From positions 5,289,501 to 5,353,500 of the forward strand of contig NC_009485.1 of the NCBI RefSeq assembly GCF_000015165.1: DNA of 64,000 nt, read 5' to 3'. The translations under genes and the position numbers were made by a program. Positions 22,451 through 30,549 of this stretch are shown here, one piece after another. The stretch comes from Bradyrhizobium sp. BTAi1. GTDB lineage: Bacteria; Pseudomonadota; Alphaproteobacteria; Rhizobiales; Xanthobacteraceae. Each line of letters starts with the position of its first letter. The first letter of the stretch is position 1. Under the pieces are notes generated by a model, which saw only the letters and a list, made by a program, of their open reading frames with translations, was not told the origin of the DNA and made no database searches.

Positions 22451-23143
22451 TTACGCCAGCACGGTGCCCGGCTCGACCTTGACGCCCGGGCCCATCGTCG
22501 ACGACACGGCGACGCGCTGGACATAGGTGCCCTTGGCGCCTGCCGGCTTGGCCTTCACGACCGCGTCCGCCAGCGCCTTGATGTTCTCGACCAGCTTGTC
22601 CTCGGCGAACGAGGCCTTGCCGACGCCGGCCTGGATGATGCCGGCCTTCTCGACGCGGAACTCGACCGAACCGCCCTTGGCCCCCTTGACGGCGCCGGCG
22701 ACGTCCATCGTCACGGTACCGATCTTCGGGTTCGGCATCATGCCGCGCGGACCGAGCACCTTACCGAGACGGCCGACCAGCGGCATCATATCGGGGGTGG
22801 CGATGCAGCGGTCGAAATCGATATTGCCGTTCTGCACCTTCTCGACCAGGTCCTCAGCGCCGACCACGTCGGCACCAGCGGCCTTGGCTTCCTCGGCCTT
22901 CGCGCCGCGGGCGAACACGCCGACGCGGAGCGTACGGCCGGTGCCGTTCGGCAGCATCACGACGCCACGGACCATCTGGTCGGCGTGACGCGGATCGACG
23001 CCGAGATTGATCGCGACCTCGATGGTCTCGTCGAACTTCGACACCGCGCGCTCTTTGATCATCTTGATCGCGTCAGCAAGCGGATACAGCTTGGTGCGGT
23101 CGATGCCCTCGCGGGCCTTCTTCAAACGCTTTCCGATCGCCAT
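22451..23143 (-). CDS. rplA: 50S ribosomal protein L1
   Basis: 23S rRNA-binding protein of the L1 stalk that helps release deacylated tRNA. The product is 230 residues from MAIGKRLKKAREGIDR; upstream extension of the frame is spurious and overlaps rplK. Conserved motifs include VRGVVMLPNGTGR, GRLGKVLGPRGMMPNPK and GTVTMDVAGAVKGAKGG. It lies 5 nt downstream of rplK, the classic rplKA pair, in which L1 represses translation of the pair in other bacteria. Confidence 0.98.
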   Translation of the reverse strand: MAIGKRLKKAREGIDRTKLYPLADAIKMIKERAVSKFDETIEVAINLGVDPRHADQMVRGVVMLPNGTGRTLRVGVFARGAKAEEAKAAGADVVGAEDLVEKVQNGNIDFDRCIATPDMMPLVGRLGKVLGPRGMMPNPKIGTVTMDVAGAVKGAKGGSVEFRVEKAGIIQAGVGKASFAEDKLVENIKALADAVVKAKPAGAKGTYVQRVAVSSTMGPGVKVEPGTVLA

Positions 23144-23148
23144 GGCGC

Positions 23149-23577
23149 TTACCCCGCAACTTCCAGACCCATCGAGCGGGCAGAGCCCTCGACCATCTTC
23201 ATGGCCGACTCGATCGAGTCGCAATTCAGGTCCTTCATCTTCTTCTCGGCGATCTCGCGCACCTGCGCCTTGGTCACCTTGCCGGCCTTGTCGCGACCCG
23301 GGGCCTTGGAGCCCGACTGGATCTTGGCAGCCTGCTTGAGGAAGTAGGACATCGGAGGGGTCTTCATCTCGAAGGTGAAGGACCGGTCCGCATAAATGGT
23401 GATGACCACCGGGATCGGGGTGTTCTTCTCTTCCTTCTGGGTCTGGGCGTTGAACGCCTTGCAGAACTCCATGATGTTGAGACCGCGCTGACCCAGCGCG
23501 GGGCCGATCGGCGGCGACGGGTTGGCCGCGCCGGCCGGAACCTGAAGCTTCAGGTAACCGGTTACTTTCTTTGCCAT
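23149..23577 (-). CDS. rplK: 50S ribosomal protein L11
   Basis: Protein of the GTPase-associated centre that binds the thiostrepton region of 23S rRNA and supports factor function and RelA activation. The product is 142 residues from MAKKVTGYLKLQVPAGAANPSPPIGPALGQRG; the longer frame upstream is not used. The proline-rich N-terminal lid and the C-terminal RNA-binding domain (KAPGRDKAGKVTKAQVREIAE) are intact. It is 394 nt downstream of nusG, with a large inverted repeat in the gap, and 5 nt upstream of rplA. Confidence 0.98.
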   Translation of the reverse strand: MAKKVTGYLKLQVPAGAANPSPPIGPALGQRGLNIMEFCKAFNAQTQKEEKNTPIPVVITIYADRSFTFEMKTPPMSYFLKQAAKIQSGSKAPGRDKAGKVTKAQVREIAEKKMKDLNCDSIESAMKMVEGSARSMGLEVAG

Positions 23578-23802
23578 TATGACTCTCCAACGCGTTCGCG
23601 ATTCTGCCTGATGCGAACGCACCGCCGCCGGGCGACAAAACCCGAAAGCGAGGTTTGGGACCGTGGTCCGGCGCGCTGGATCCGGCTGGCAAAGCCGGTC
23701 ACGCCTCCCACGAACGAAATCGCCCCCCATTCGGGGAGCGAAGCGCGCCCGATACACGAGATCGGACGAAAAGGAAAGGGTTGAGGGCTGAACATCCTTT
23801 TC

Positions 23803-23952
23803 CCGTCATTTGAGGCGCCCGCAAGGGCGAGCCCGGAATCCATAGCCACGGAGCGTGGTTCGAGGCACGCCGGAGGTGGCACTTCGCCGTCCAATCCCCG
23901 CCTTGGGGTATGGATTCCGGGCTCAGCCCTTCGGGCTGCCCCGGAATGACGG
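23803..23952. repeat. 150-bp dispersed inverted repeat in the nusG-rplK gap
   Basis: The outer arms CCGTCATT (23803-23810) and AATGACGG (23945-23952) enclose inner arms GCCCGGAATCCATA (23831-23844) and TATGGATTCCGGGC (23909-23922). The whole forms a nested hairpin. It resembles the dispersed intergenic repeats common in this bacterial group. It occupies much of the 394-nt gap (23578-23971) between nusG and rplK; nothing else is recognised in the rest of the gap. Confidence 0.75.
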
Positions 23953-23971
23953 CGAGAGCTGATGGCCGGCG

Positions 23972-24529
23972 TCAGCCGACGATCTTCTCGACCTGGTTGA
24001 ATTCGAGCTCGACCGGGGTGGCGCGGCCGAAGATCGACACGGCGACCTTGACCCGCGAGCGGGCCTCGTCGATTTCCTCGACCACGCCGGAGAACGAGGC
24101 GAACGGGCCATCGGCGACGCGCACATTCTCGCCGATCTCGAACGACACCGAGGATTTCGGCCGCTCCACGCCTTCCTGCATCTGATTCAGGATGCGCATC
24201 GCCTCGCTCTCGGAGATCGGCATCGGCTTGTTCTCGGCGCCGAGGAAGCCGGTCACCTTGGGCGTGTTCTTGATCAGGTGAAACGCCTCGTCGGTCAGCT
24301 TCATCTTCACCAGCACATAGCCGGGGAAGAACTTGCGCTCGGCGTCGATCTTGCGGCCGCGGCGCACTTCGGTGACCTTCTCGAGCGGCACCAGGACCTG
24401 CTCGAACAGGTCCTCGAGGTTGCGCTGCTTGGCCTGCTCGCGGATCGACTCGGCGACTTTCTTCTCGAAGTTCGAATAGGCGTGGACGATGTACCAGCGC
24501 TTGTCGGACGAATGCGTTGCGGTTGCCAT
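23972..24529 (-). CDS. nusG: Transcription termination/antitermination protein NusG
   Basis: Transcription elongation factor that binds the RNA polymerase clamp and links it to Rho or the ribosome. The 185-residue product has the N-terminal NGN domain (KRWYIVHAYSNFEKKVAESIRE near residues 10-31) and the conserved KFFPGYVLVKM near 66. The C-terminal KOW domain (VRVADGPFASFSGVVEEID near 135) ends FNQVEKIVG. Its ATG overlaps the secE stop by one base (TGATG on the minus strand), so the two genes are translationally coupled. Confidence 0.98.
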   Translation of the reverse strand: MATATHSSDKRWYIVHAYSNFEKKVAESIREQAKQRNLEDLFEQVLVPLEKVTEVRRGRKIDAERKFFPGYVLVKMKLTDEAFHLIKNTPKVTGFLGAENKPMPISESEAMRILNQMQEGVERPKSSVSFEIGENVRVADGPFASFSGVVEEIDEARSRVKVAVSIFGRATPVELEFNQVEKIVG

Positions 24530-24720
24530 CAGTGAATGCCCAGCACGAGGGTGATGAGGTAGCGGATGATCTGATCGGCGGCGAAGAAGAAGATCGAAGC
24601 CAGCGCCACCATCACGAACACCATGATCGTGGTGATCGTGACCTCGCGGCGGCTCGGCCAGGTGACCTTTGCGGTCTCCGAGCGCACTTCCTGCAGAAAT
24701 TTGAACGGGCTGATAGCCAT
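24529..24720 (-). CDS. secE: Preprotein translocase subunit SecE
   Basis: Small essential subunit of the SecYEG channel in the inner membrane. The 63-residue product has the alphaproteobacterial single-helix form. A cytoplasmic amphipathic stretch, KFLQEVRSETAKVTWPSRREV, with the conserved TWPSR motif, is followed by one membrane helix at about residues 29-59. It is coupled to nusG. In related genomes tRNA-Trp lies directly upstream; here an unrelated divergent gene does. Confidence 0.97.
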   Translation of the reverse strand: MAISPFKFLQEVRSETAKVTWPSRREVTITTIMVFVMVALASIFFFAADQIIRYLITLVLGIH

Positions 24721-25139
24721 CGTCAGGGGTCCGCGTCCGTCATCAGACGATTGAAGAGTTTACAGGGAAAACCGAACAGCCGTCCTTAGCCCACCCTCTT
24801 GTCGGAGAGATGAGCCGATACACGGGCTCGCTTGTTCGGGGAGTGAAAAAGCCGCGCCGGATATCCGCGTTCCACGGGCCGGCTGCAGGTGCACAACATC
24901 TACTGTCGGACCGGCCAAAGGTCAAGATATGGGCAGCCCCGGCCTGCACATCCCCTCCATGGCAGGCCCCGTCTGTCCCGCCTCACGCCGGTTTTTCGTG
25001 TCGTGGGGCGCCATTTCCGCAGGGCGGCAGGTTGAGCAGGTGCCGCGACGAAATGCCCGTGGCGGAGCAGTTCCGGCTCTTGCCGGACCTGCGCCACCCG
25101 CTCATGCTCATCGGCACAAGAATAATCAGGAGGAAACAA
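24721..25139. other. Divergent region between secE and the substrate-binding protein
   Basis: A 419-nt non-coding stretch. It must contain the present promoter for secE-nusG (minus) and that for the substrate-binding protein (plus). I could not choose either with confidence. No repeat of the tRNA-Trp 3' end longer than 7 bp was seen here, so there is no sign of a tRNA-derived attachment site. Short open frames on both strands look spurious. Confidence 0.5.
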
Positions 25140-26390
25140 ATGACCTTTGCCCCGCGCAAGGGACGGACGCATCTTGCCGCCGTCAGTCTTGCTGGTCTCA
25201 GCCTCGCCGCTCTCAGCCTTGCCGCGCTCGCCCTCACCGCCGCCCCTGCCCGCGCCCAGGCGCCGCTCAAGATCGGCGTGCTCAGCGACTTCTCATCGGT
25301 CTATTCGGACATCGGCGGCCAAGGCAATCTGGAGGCGACCAAGCTCGCCGTCGAGGAGTTCGGCGGCACCATGTTCGGCAAGCCGATCGAGGTGATCAGC
25401 GCCGATCCGCAGAACAAGGCCGACATCGCCGCCTCGATCGCGCGCAAATGGTATGAGAACGAAGGCGTCGACATGATCATCGACATGCCGACCTCGGCGA
25501 CGGCGCTCGCCGGCATGGAGATGTCGAAACAGTTCGAGAAGCTGATGATCGTGACGGACGCCGCAAGCTCCGACATCACCGGCAAGTCGTGCTCGCCCTA
25601 TACCGTGCACTGGACCTACGACACCTACGGCAACGCGCATACGGTCGGCAGCGCCATCGTCAAGAATGGCGGCACCAGCTGGTTCTTCATCACCGCCGAC
25701 TATCTGTTCGGCCATTCGATCGAGCGCGACACCGGCGACGTCGTGCGCGCGGCCGGCGGCACCGTGGTCGGCAGCGCCCGCCATCCGCTCAACAACCAGG
25801 ACTTCTCGTCCTTCCTGCTGCAGGCGCAGGCCTCCAAGGCCAAGATCATCGGCATGGCCAATGGCGGCGGCGACACCATCAACACCATCAAGCAGGCGGC
25901 CGAGTTCGGCATCGTCGCCGGCGGCCAGAACCTCGCCGGCATCGTGATGTTCATCTCCGACATCCACAGCCTCGGCCTGAAGCTGGCGCAGGGCCTGATC
26001 ATCACCGAGGCCTATTACTGGGATCTGAACGACCGCACCCGCGCCTTCGGAAAGAAGTTCTTCGACAAGATGAAGCGGATGCCGACCATGAACCAGGCGG
26101 CGACCTACAGCGCCACCCTGCACTATCTCAACGCCGTCAAGGCCGCCGGCACCCGCGACACCAAGCCGGTGCTCGCCAAGATGCGCGAGACACCGGTGCG
26201 CGACGCCTTCACCGACAACGGCGTGCTGCGCGAGGACGGCCGCATGGTGCATTCGATGTTCCTGTTCGAGGTCAAGAAGCCGGAGGAATCGAAAGGCCCG
26301 TGGGACTATTACAAGGTGCTGGCCGAGGTCCCCGGCGACCAGGCGTTCCGGCCGCTGAAGGACGGCAACTGTCCGTATGTGAAGAACTAG
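25140..26390 (+). CDS. Periplasmic substrate-binding protein, branched-chain amino acid ABC type
   Basis: Secreted solute receptor of the LivJ/type I periplasmic family, 416 residues. The start has an excellent AGGAGG 6 nt upstream. An N-terminal signal peptide (long Ala/Leu core, cleavage expected after ARA near residue 37) leads into APLKIGVLSDFSSVYSDIGG, the typical first strand and ligand loop. Members of this family in relatives bind amino acids, amides or aromatic acids. No permease or ATPase genes are adjacent, so it is either an orphan receptor or serves a transporter elsewhere. It is convergent with the MarR gene and close to the acyl-CoA operon, so an aromatic-acid ligand is possible; that is inference. 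Confidence 0.88.
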   Translation: MTFAPRKGRTHLAAVSLAGLSLAALSLAALALTAAPARAQAPLKIGVLSDFSSVYSDIGGQGNLEATKLAVEEFGGTMFGKPIEVISADPQNKADIAASIARKWYENEGVDMIIDMPTSATALAGMEMSKQFEKLMIVTDAASSDITGKSCSPYTVHWTYDTYGNAHTVGSAIVKNGGTSWFFITADYLFGHSIERDTGDVVRAAGGTVVGSARHPLNNQDFSSFLLQAQASKAKIIGMANGGGDTINTIKQAAEFGIVAGGQNLAGIVMFISDIHSLGLKLAQGLIITEAYYWDLNDRTRAFGKKFFDKMKRMPTMNQAATYSATLHYLNAVKAAGTRDTKPVLAKMRETPVRDAFTDNGVLREDGRMVHSMFLFEVKKPEESKGPWDYYKVLAEVPGDQAFRPLKDGNCPYVKN

Positions 26391-26416
26391 GTTTGACGTG
26401 AAGAATGAGGTTGGCG

Positions 26417-26446
26417 TGGCCGGCTGCGCCCGTTGCGGGCCGGCCA
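26417..26446. terminator. Hairpin between convergent genes
   Basis: TGGCCGGC (26417-26424) pairs with GCCGGCCA (26439-26446) between the stop codons of the substrate-binding protein and the MarR gene. No T-run follows on either strand, so this is a weak terminator candidate based on its position. Confidence 0.35.
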
Positions 26447-26456
26447 TATCACCGCG

Positions 26457-27050
26457 CTAAGGTCCCTGGTCTTCCGCTTTGCCCGCCGCAAGCTCTGGCG
26501 CGGATGGCGGGACCGCGGACACTGCGACCTTCTCCAGCAATGAGATCAACAGGGCGCGCTCCTGCGCCGTCAAGCGCTCGGCAATGCGTGCCTCGTACTG
26601 CCGAGTCTTTTCGTGCATGTCGCGCAGTTCGCGTCGTCCCTGCTCGGTGAGCGCCAGCGAGTAGCTGCGGCGGTCTCCCGGGATCGCGCGACGCTCCACC
26701 AGGCCGAGCCCCTCAAGACTATCGATCACCTTCACCATGCTCGGGCGGGTGACGCGAAGCTGCTCGGCCAGCGCCGACTGGTTGATGCCCGGCTGCGCGC
26801 CGATGATGGACAGAGCCGTCATCCGTGCCGGTGAAATCGCGTCCGGGCCAAGGGTGGCAAACAGCACCTCGTAGGTGCGCACCTGTGCGCGCTTGATGGC
26901 ATAGCCGAGGGAGTCCTGCCGCAGGTCCAATTCCGCAGGCCCAGCACCGCCGTCGGACATCTCGGCCCGCCCGATCGCCTGGAGCGAGCGACGTGCCCCT
27001 CGTTCCGTTTGCACAGCATGCGCTGCGTCCTTGGCTCGTTTCGATTCCAC
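26457..27050 (-). CDS. MarR-family transcriptional regulator
   Basis: Winged-helix DNA-binding regulator, 197 residues from a GTG start that has GGAG 8 nt upstream. An ATG at 26960 would give a 167-residue protein closer to the usual family length. The helix-turn-helix lies around INQSALAEQLRVTRPSMVKVIDSLEGLGLVER, followed by the wing RAIPGDRRSYSLALTEQGRREL. Such proteins usually repress catabolic operons and release DNA on binding a phenolic or acyl-CoA ligand. It is divergent from the enoyl-CoA hydratase operon, and a perfect palindrome lies just upstream (27101-27115), so it probably controls both itself and the operon. Confidence 0.9.
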   Translation of the reverse strand: MESKRAKDAAHAVQTERGARRSLQAIGRAEMSDGGAGPAELDLRQDSLGYAIKRAQVRTYEVLFATLGPDAISPARMTALSIIGAQPGINQSALAEQLRVTRPSMVKVIDSLEGLGLVERRAIPGDRRSYSLALTEQGRRELRDMHEKTRQYEARIAERLTAQERALLISLLEKVAVSAVPPSAPELAAGKAEDQGP

Positions 27051-27433
27051 TAAGGCGACTCCGACTCCGGGGCTTGACGTATAAATTTACCGGCATTAAT
27101 GTTTACCAGGTAAACAGTAATCCAAGCTAACGGTATGGTTGTGTCCATGATGGTGGTCAGGACCGCGTCGAAACTAGCGCCCGACTGCCAGCTTTTGGCA
27201 AGCCGCGCTGCTTTGGCTGGCTTGCGCGTGGCTGTCAGCTGGTCGCTGATGCCGGGCACCTGTGCAGCGGATCGGCGTCAGGACGCCGCTTGCTTCGGGG
27301 CGAGCGGCAGGAAATGCCGGACTTATCCGCCTCCTGTCTGATCCCCAGCCTGAACCCGAAGACAGTCCGCGCATGGCGCGCGTTCGATCCGCTTGGCGGT
27401 GAGCGATCCATTTGCCGTGGCCGCAATCAGGCC
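27051..27433. other. Divergent control region between the MarR gene and the acyl-CoA operon
   Basis: A 383-nt non-coding stretch. Its MarR-proximal end is AT-rich and holds the palindrome at 27101-27115. On the plus strand TTGACG (27074-27079), followed after 17 nt by TAATGT (27097-27102), could be a promoter overlapped by the operator. The frame of the hydratase is open back to 27290 but has no good start there. Confidence 0.55.
27101..27115. promoter_or_regulatory. Perfect palindromic operator, probably for the MarR regulator
   Basis: GTTTACCAGGTAAAC is a 7-bp perfect inverted repeat around a single central base. A further half-site TTTACC lies at 27086-27091, 16 bp from its equivalent in the palindrome. 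It is 51 bp upstream of the MarR start codon. The palindrome is seen directly; the assignment to MarR is inferred from position. Confidence 0.7.
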
Positions 27434-28249
27434 ATGCCCCAACCGGAGAAGCCAGCCTTGAACGTACCGACTCCCGACGAGACCCGCTTGGTGACCCTCG
27501 ATATCGATGGTCCCGTTGCCACCATCGTGCTCAACCGGCCCGAGAAGCGCAACGCTCTCAGCCTGAGTGTGATCGAGCGTCTGCGCGCTTGCTTTGCCGA
27601 ACTGCCCGCCAGTGTGCGCGTGGCCATTGTTGCCGGAGCTGGTCCGCATTTCAGCGCCGGCCTCGACCTGTCGGAGTTGTCGGATGCCGATACGGCCGAC
27701 GGCCTGCAACATTCGTTCGCCTGGTACGAGGTGTTCTCGAAGATCCAATTCGGTCGGGTGCCGGTGATCGGCGTGCTGCAAGGCGCGGTCGTTGGCGGCG
27801 GGTTGGAGCTGGCGTCCTGTCTGCATGTGCGCATTGCCGAGGAAAGCGCCTATTTCGCACTCCCTGAGGGCCAGCGCGGCATCTTCCTCGGCGGCGGCGG
27901 CTCGGTTCGCGTCAGCAAGCTGATCGGCTTCTCGCGGGTCACCGAGATGATGCTCACGGGCCATGTGGTCGATGCGCGTGAAGGCCACGCGATCGGCTTG
28001 GCGCACTACGTGGTGCCCCCCGGCGAAGGCATGCGCAAGGCGCGCGAGCTGGCCGAACGCATCGCCGCCAACGCTCCGCTGTCCAATTTCGCCATCCTCA
28101 ACGCGCTGCCGCTGATTGCCGAGCAACCGATGTCGCACGGCCTGATGACCGAGGCCTTGATGGCGACGGTGACCCAGAGTGCGCCCGAGGCGAAGGAACG
28201 CGTCAACGCCTTCCTGAACAAGCGGGCCGCCAAGGTTGGTCCAGCCTGA
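27434..28249 (+). CDS. Enoyl-CoA hydratase/isomerase (crotonase family)
   Basis: Crotonase-fold enzyme of 271 residues that adds water to an enoyl-CoA or performs a related CoA-ester reaction. The start used is the ATG of MPQPEKPALNV; the frame is open further upstream without support. The CoA-binding/oxyanion region GPHFSAGLDLSEL lies near residue 70. Both catalytic glutamates of hydratases appear to be kept (GGGLELAS near 117 and ALPEGQRG near 140). It is the first gene of a four-gene plus-strand operon with an acyl-CoA synthetase, a thiolase-like protein and a DUF35 protein, divergent from a MarR regulator. The substrate is probably the CoA ester made by the synthetase next door. Confidence 0.88.
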   Translation: MPQPEKPALNVPTPDETRLVTLDIDGPVATIVLNRPEKRNALSLSVIERLRACFAELPASVRVAIVAGAGPHFSAGLDLSELSDADTADGLQHSFAWYEVFSKIQFGRVPVIGVLQGAVVGGGLELASCLHVRIAEESAYFALPEGQRGIFLGGGGSVRVSKLIGFSRVTEMMLTGHVVDAREGHAIGLAHYVVPPGEGMRKARELAERIAANAPLSNFAILNALPLIAEQPMSHGLMTEALMATVTQSAPEAKERVNAFLNKRAAKVGPA

Positions 28250-28291
28250 CCCTATCAAACACCAAAACACACGACCCGGGAGGATTTCGAT

Positions 28292-30448
28292 ATGACGCCA
28301 CACACCCAAGATCCTGCCGCACCCGGTGTTTCCCCGCGCCCAAGCCTCGCCGCGATCTTCCGGCCCACATCGGTGGCCATCATCGGCATGTCCGCCAAGC
28401 CCGGCTCCGCCGGCCAGGTGGTGCTGGGCAACCTGCTGCAAGGCGGCTACACCGGCGCGATTCATCTCGTCGGCCGCAGCGGCGGCGAGATCATGGGCTA
28501 TCCGGTGCTCACCGAGGTGTCGGAGCTCCCGGAGGGCGTGGACTTGGCCATCCTGATGCTGCCGGCCGATGCTGTCCTGGCCGGCATCGAGGCCTGCGTC
28601 GCGCGCCGGGTCCGCGGCGCGATCTGTTTCGCCTCGGGCTTCGCTGAGATGGGCGAACAGGGTCGGGAGCAGCAGCGCCGCATCGGTGACGTGGCGCGCG
28701 ACGGCGGCCTTGCTTTGTTGGGGCCGAACACCGTCGGCTATTTCAACTATGTCGACGCCTTCCACGTCTTCATGGTCGAGCAGAATCTGCCACCAAGGCT
28801 GGATCCCGCCGCCGGCCCCGCGGTGGCGGTGGTCGCGCAAAGCGGCGGCATCGGCGCTCATCTCGCAACATCCCTGCGCATGCGCGGCGTGCCGCTGTCA
28901 TACATGATGACCACCGGCAATGAGGCCCAGCTGGGTCTTGCCGAGATGATCGACTTCTTCGTCGACGACGCACACACCGGATCCATCGTGGTCTATGCCG
29001 AGCAGATCCGCAGTGCGCCGGACTTTCTGGCCGCGACCCGGCGTGCACGGACGGCGGGCAAGCCGGTGGTGCTGCTGCATCCGGGCCGCAGCGAGCGTTC
29101 GCAGGCCGCGGCGCAGTCTCATACGGGCGCGCTGGCCGGCAATCATGCGGCCATGCAGCTTATGCTCGATCACGTCGGCGTGGTGACGGTCGACAGTCTG
29201 GAAGAGGCCATCGACCTCGGCCAATTGCTGCTACGTTATCCGCATGCACCGACCGGCGGTCTCGGCCTGGTCGCCGCCTCCGGCGCGCTGTGCGGGATCA
29301 CGCAGGACTATGTAGAGCCGCTCGCCCTGGACCTGCCCGCGCTATCGGCCCAGCAGGCCGAGCAGCTGCGCGAACACCTGCCGGTGTACACCCCGCCGCG
29401 CAACCCCCTCGACCTCGGCACCTTGGTCGCCTGGAAGCCCGAGCTGATCTCGCTCGGCATCAGCGCGCTGCTGGCCGACGCCCAGCTGGGCAGCCTGCTG
29501 GTGTCGCTGCCCATGCCTGGAGACGACACCGCTGTGGTCTGGCTGCGGCAATACCTGGAGGGCATCGAAGGCAGCAGCAAGCCTTCCATCCTGGTGATGC
29601 AGAACGAGGACGATCCATTGCCGCCGGCCTTCATCGAGGAGGCGCGGCAACGCCGTGCGATCGTGATGCGCTCACCCGAGCGCGCGCTGCGAGCGCTGGC
29701 CCGCGTCACGCGGTTCGGGCGTTGGCGCGCCGCCGCAGGCGGAGCCGATGCCGTGAAGCCTGCACGCATCGAAGGTCCGCTGGGCCTGGGCCGCGGCACG
29801 CAGGCCGAATGGGTCGGCAAGCAGTTGCTCGCCCGCCTTGGCGTGCGAGTTCCGGCCGGCGCGCTGGCCACCAGCCCCGACGATGCGGCGCGCATCGCCG
29901 CCGACATCGGCTATCCGGTCGCGCTCAAGGCGCAGGCGGCCACACTGGCGCATAAGAGCGAGGTCGGTGGCGTGTTGCTGAACATCGCCGACGAAACGGC
30001 GTTGCGTGCAGCCTGGCAGCGGCTGCATGACAACGTCGCGCGCGCCCAACCCGGCCTGGTGCTGGATGGCGCACTGGTCGAGAAGATGGGCGAGCGGGGC
30101 CTGGAGCTGGTCGTCGGCGCAAGCCGCGACGCGCAATGGGGCCCGATCCTGATGGTCGGTCTCGGCGGCATCTGGGTCGAAGCGCTGGGCGACGTGCAGT
30201 TGCTCGCGCCCGACCTGCCGCGCGCGGCGATCATCGAACGGCTGCGCCGTCTGAAGGCCGCCAAGCTGCTCGACGGCTTCCGCGGCGCGCCCCCCATCGA
30301 TCTCGATGCTGTCGCCGACGTGGTCGCGCTGCTCGGCCAGCTCATGCTGCAATATCCCGAGGTGACAGAAGTCGACATCAACCCGCTGGTCGCCTACGGC
30401 CGCGGACAGGGCGTGGTCGCGTTGGACGCGCTGATCGTCACGCAGTGA
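28292..30448 (+). CDS. ADP-forming acyl-CoA synthetase (acetate-CoA ligase family)
   Basis: Single-chain NDP-forming acyl-CoA ligase, 718 residues, which activates a carboxylate with ATP and CoA through a phosphohistidine. GGGAGG lies upstream of the ATG. Domain order: a CoA-binding Rossmann domain at about 20-130 (SVAIIGMSAKPGSAG), the succinyl-CoA-ligase-like domain with the phosphohistidine loop AQSHTGALAG (His277), a linker, and a C-terminal ATP-grasp domain from about 510 (YPVALKAQAATLAHKSEVGGV). Relatives act on acetate, aryl-acetates or hydroxycinnamates. With the adjacent hydratase and thiolase-like genes it probably starts a side-chain degradation pathway. Substrate not determined. 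Confidence 0.88.
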   Translation: MTPHTQDPAAPGVSPRPSLAAIFRPTSVAIIGMSAKPGSAGQVVLGNLLQGGYTGAIHLVGRSGGEIMGYPVLTEVSELPEGVDLAILMLPADAVLAGIEACVARRVRGAICFASGFAEMGEQGREQQRRIGDVARDGGLALLGPNTVGYFNYVDAFHVFMVEQNLPPRLDPAAGPAVAVVAQSGGIGAHLATSLRMRGVPLSYMMTTGNEAQLGLAEMIDFFVDDAHTGSIVVYAEQIRSAPDFLAATRRARTAGKPVVLLHPGRSERSQAAAQSHTGALAGNHAAMQLMLDHVGVVTVDSLEEAIDLGQLLLRYPHAPTGGLGLVAASGALCGITQDYVEPLALDLPALSAQQAEQLREHLPVYTPPRNPLDLGTLVAWKPELISLGISALLADAQLGSLLVSLPMPGDDTAVVWLRQYLEGIEGSSKPSILVMQNEDDPLPPAFIEEARQRRAIVMRSPERALRALARVTRFGRWRAAAGGADAVKPARIEGPLGLGRGTQAEWVGKQLLARLGVRVPAGALATSPDDAARIAADIGYPVALKAQAATLAHKSEVGGVLLNIADETALRAAWQRLHDNVARAQPGLVLDGALVEKMGERGLELVVGASRDAQWGPILMVGLGGIWVEALGDVQLLAPDLPRAAIIERLRRLKAAKLLDGFRGAPPIDLDAVADVVALLGQLMLQYPEVTEVDINPLVAYGRGQGVVALDALIVTQ

Positions 30449-30549
30449 ATGCTTCCGGAGGACTCCGATGCCCCATCACAGCATGGCTCTGAGCAGGACG
30501 CCGCTCCAGCCCCAGACGCAGCGCCGCCAGCGGACGCAGGGCTGACCCC

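Noticed and set aside
22451..23692. Long form of rplA that reads through rplK
   Set aside because: L1 proteins are about 230 residues and begin MAIGKRLKKA; the upstream part is rplK in another frame.
24950..24975. TGGCAGG near secE as a duplicated tRNA-Trp end (attachment site)
   Set aside because: Only seven bases match the tRNA 3' end, which is expected by chance; no longer duplication or integrase was found.
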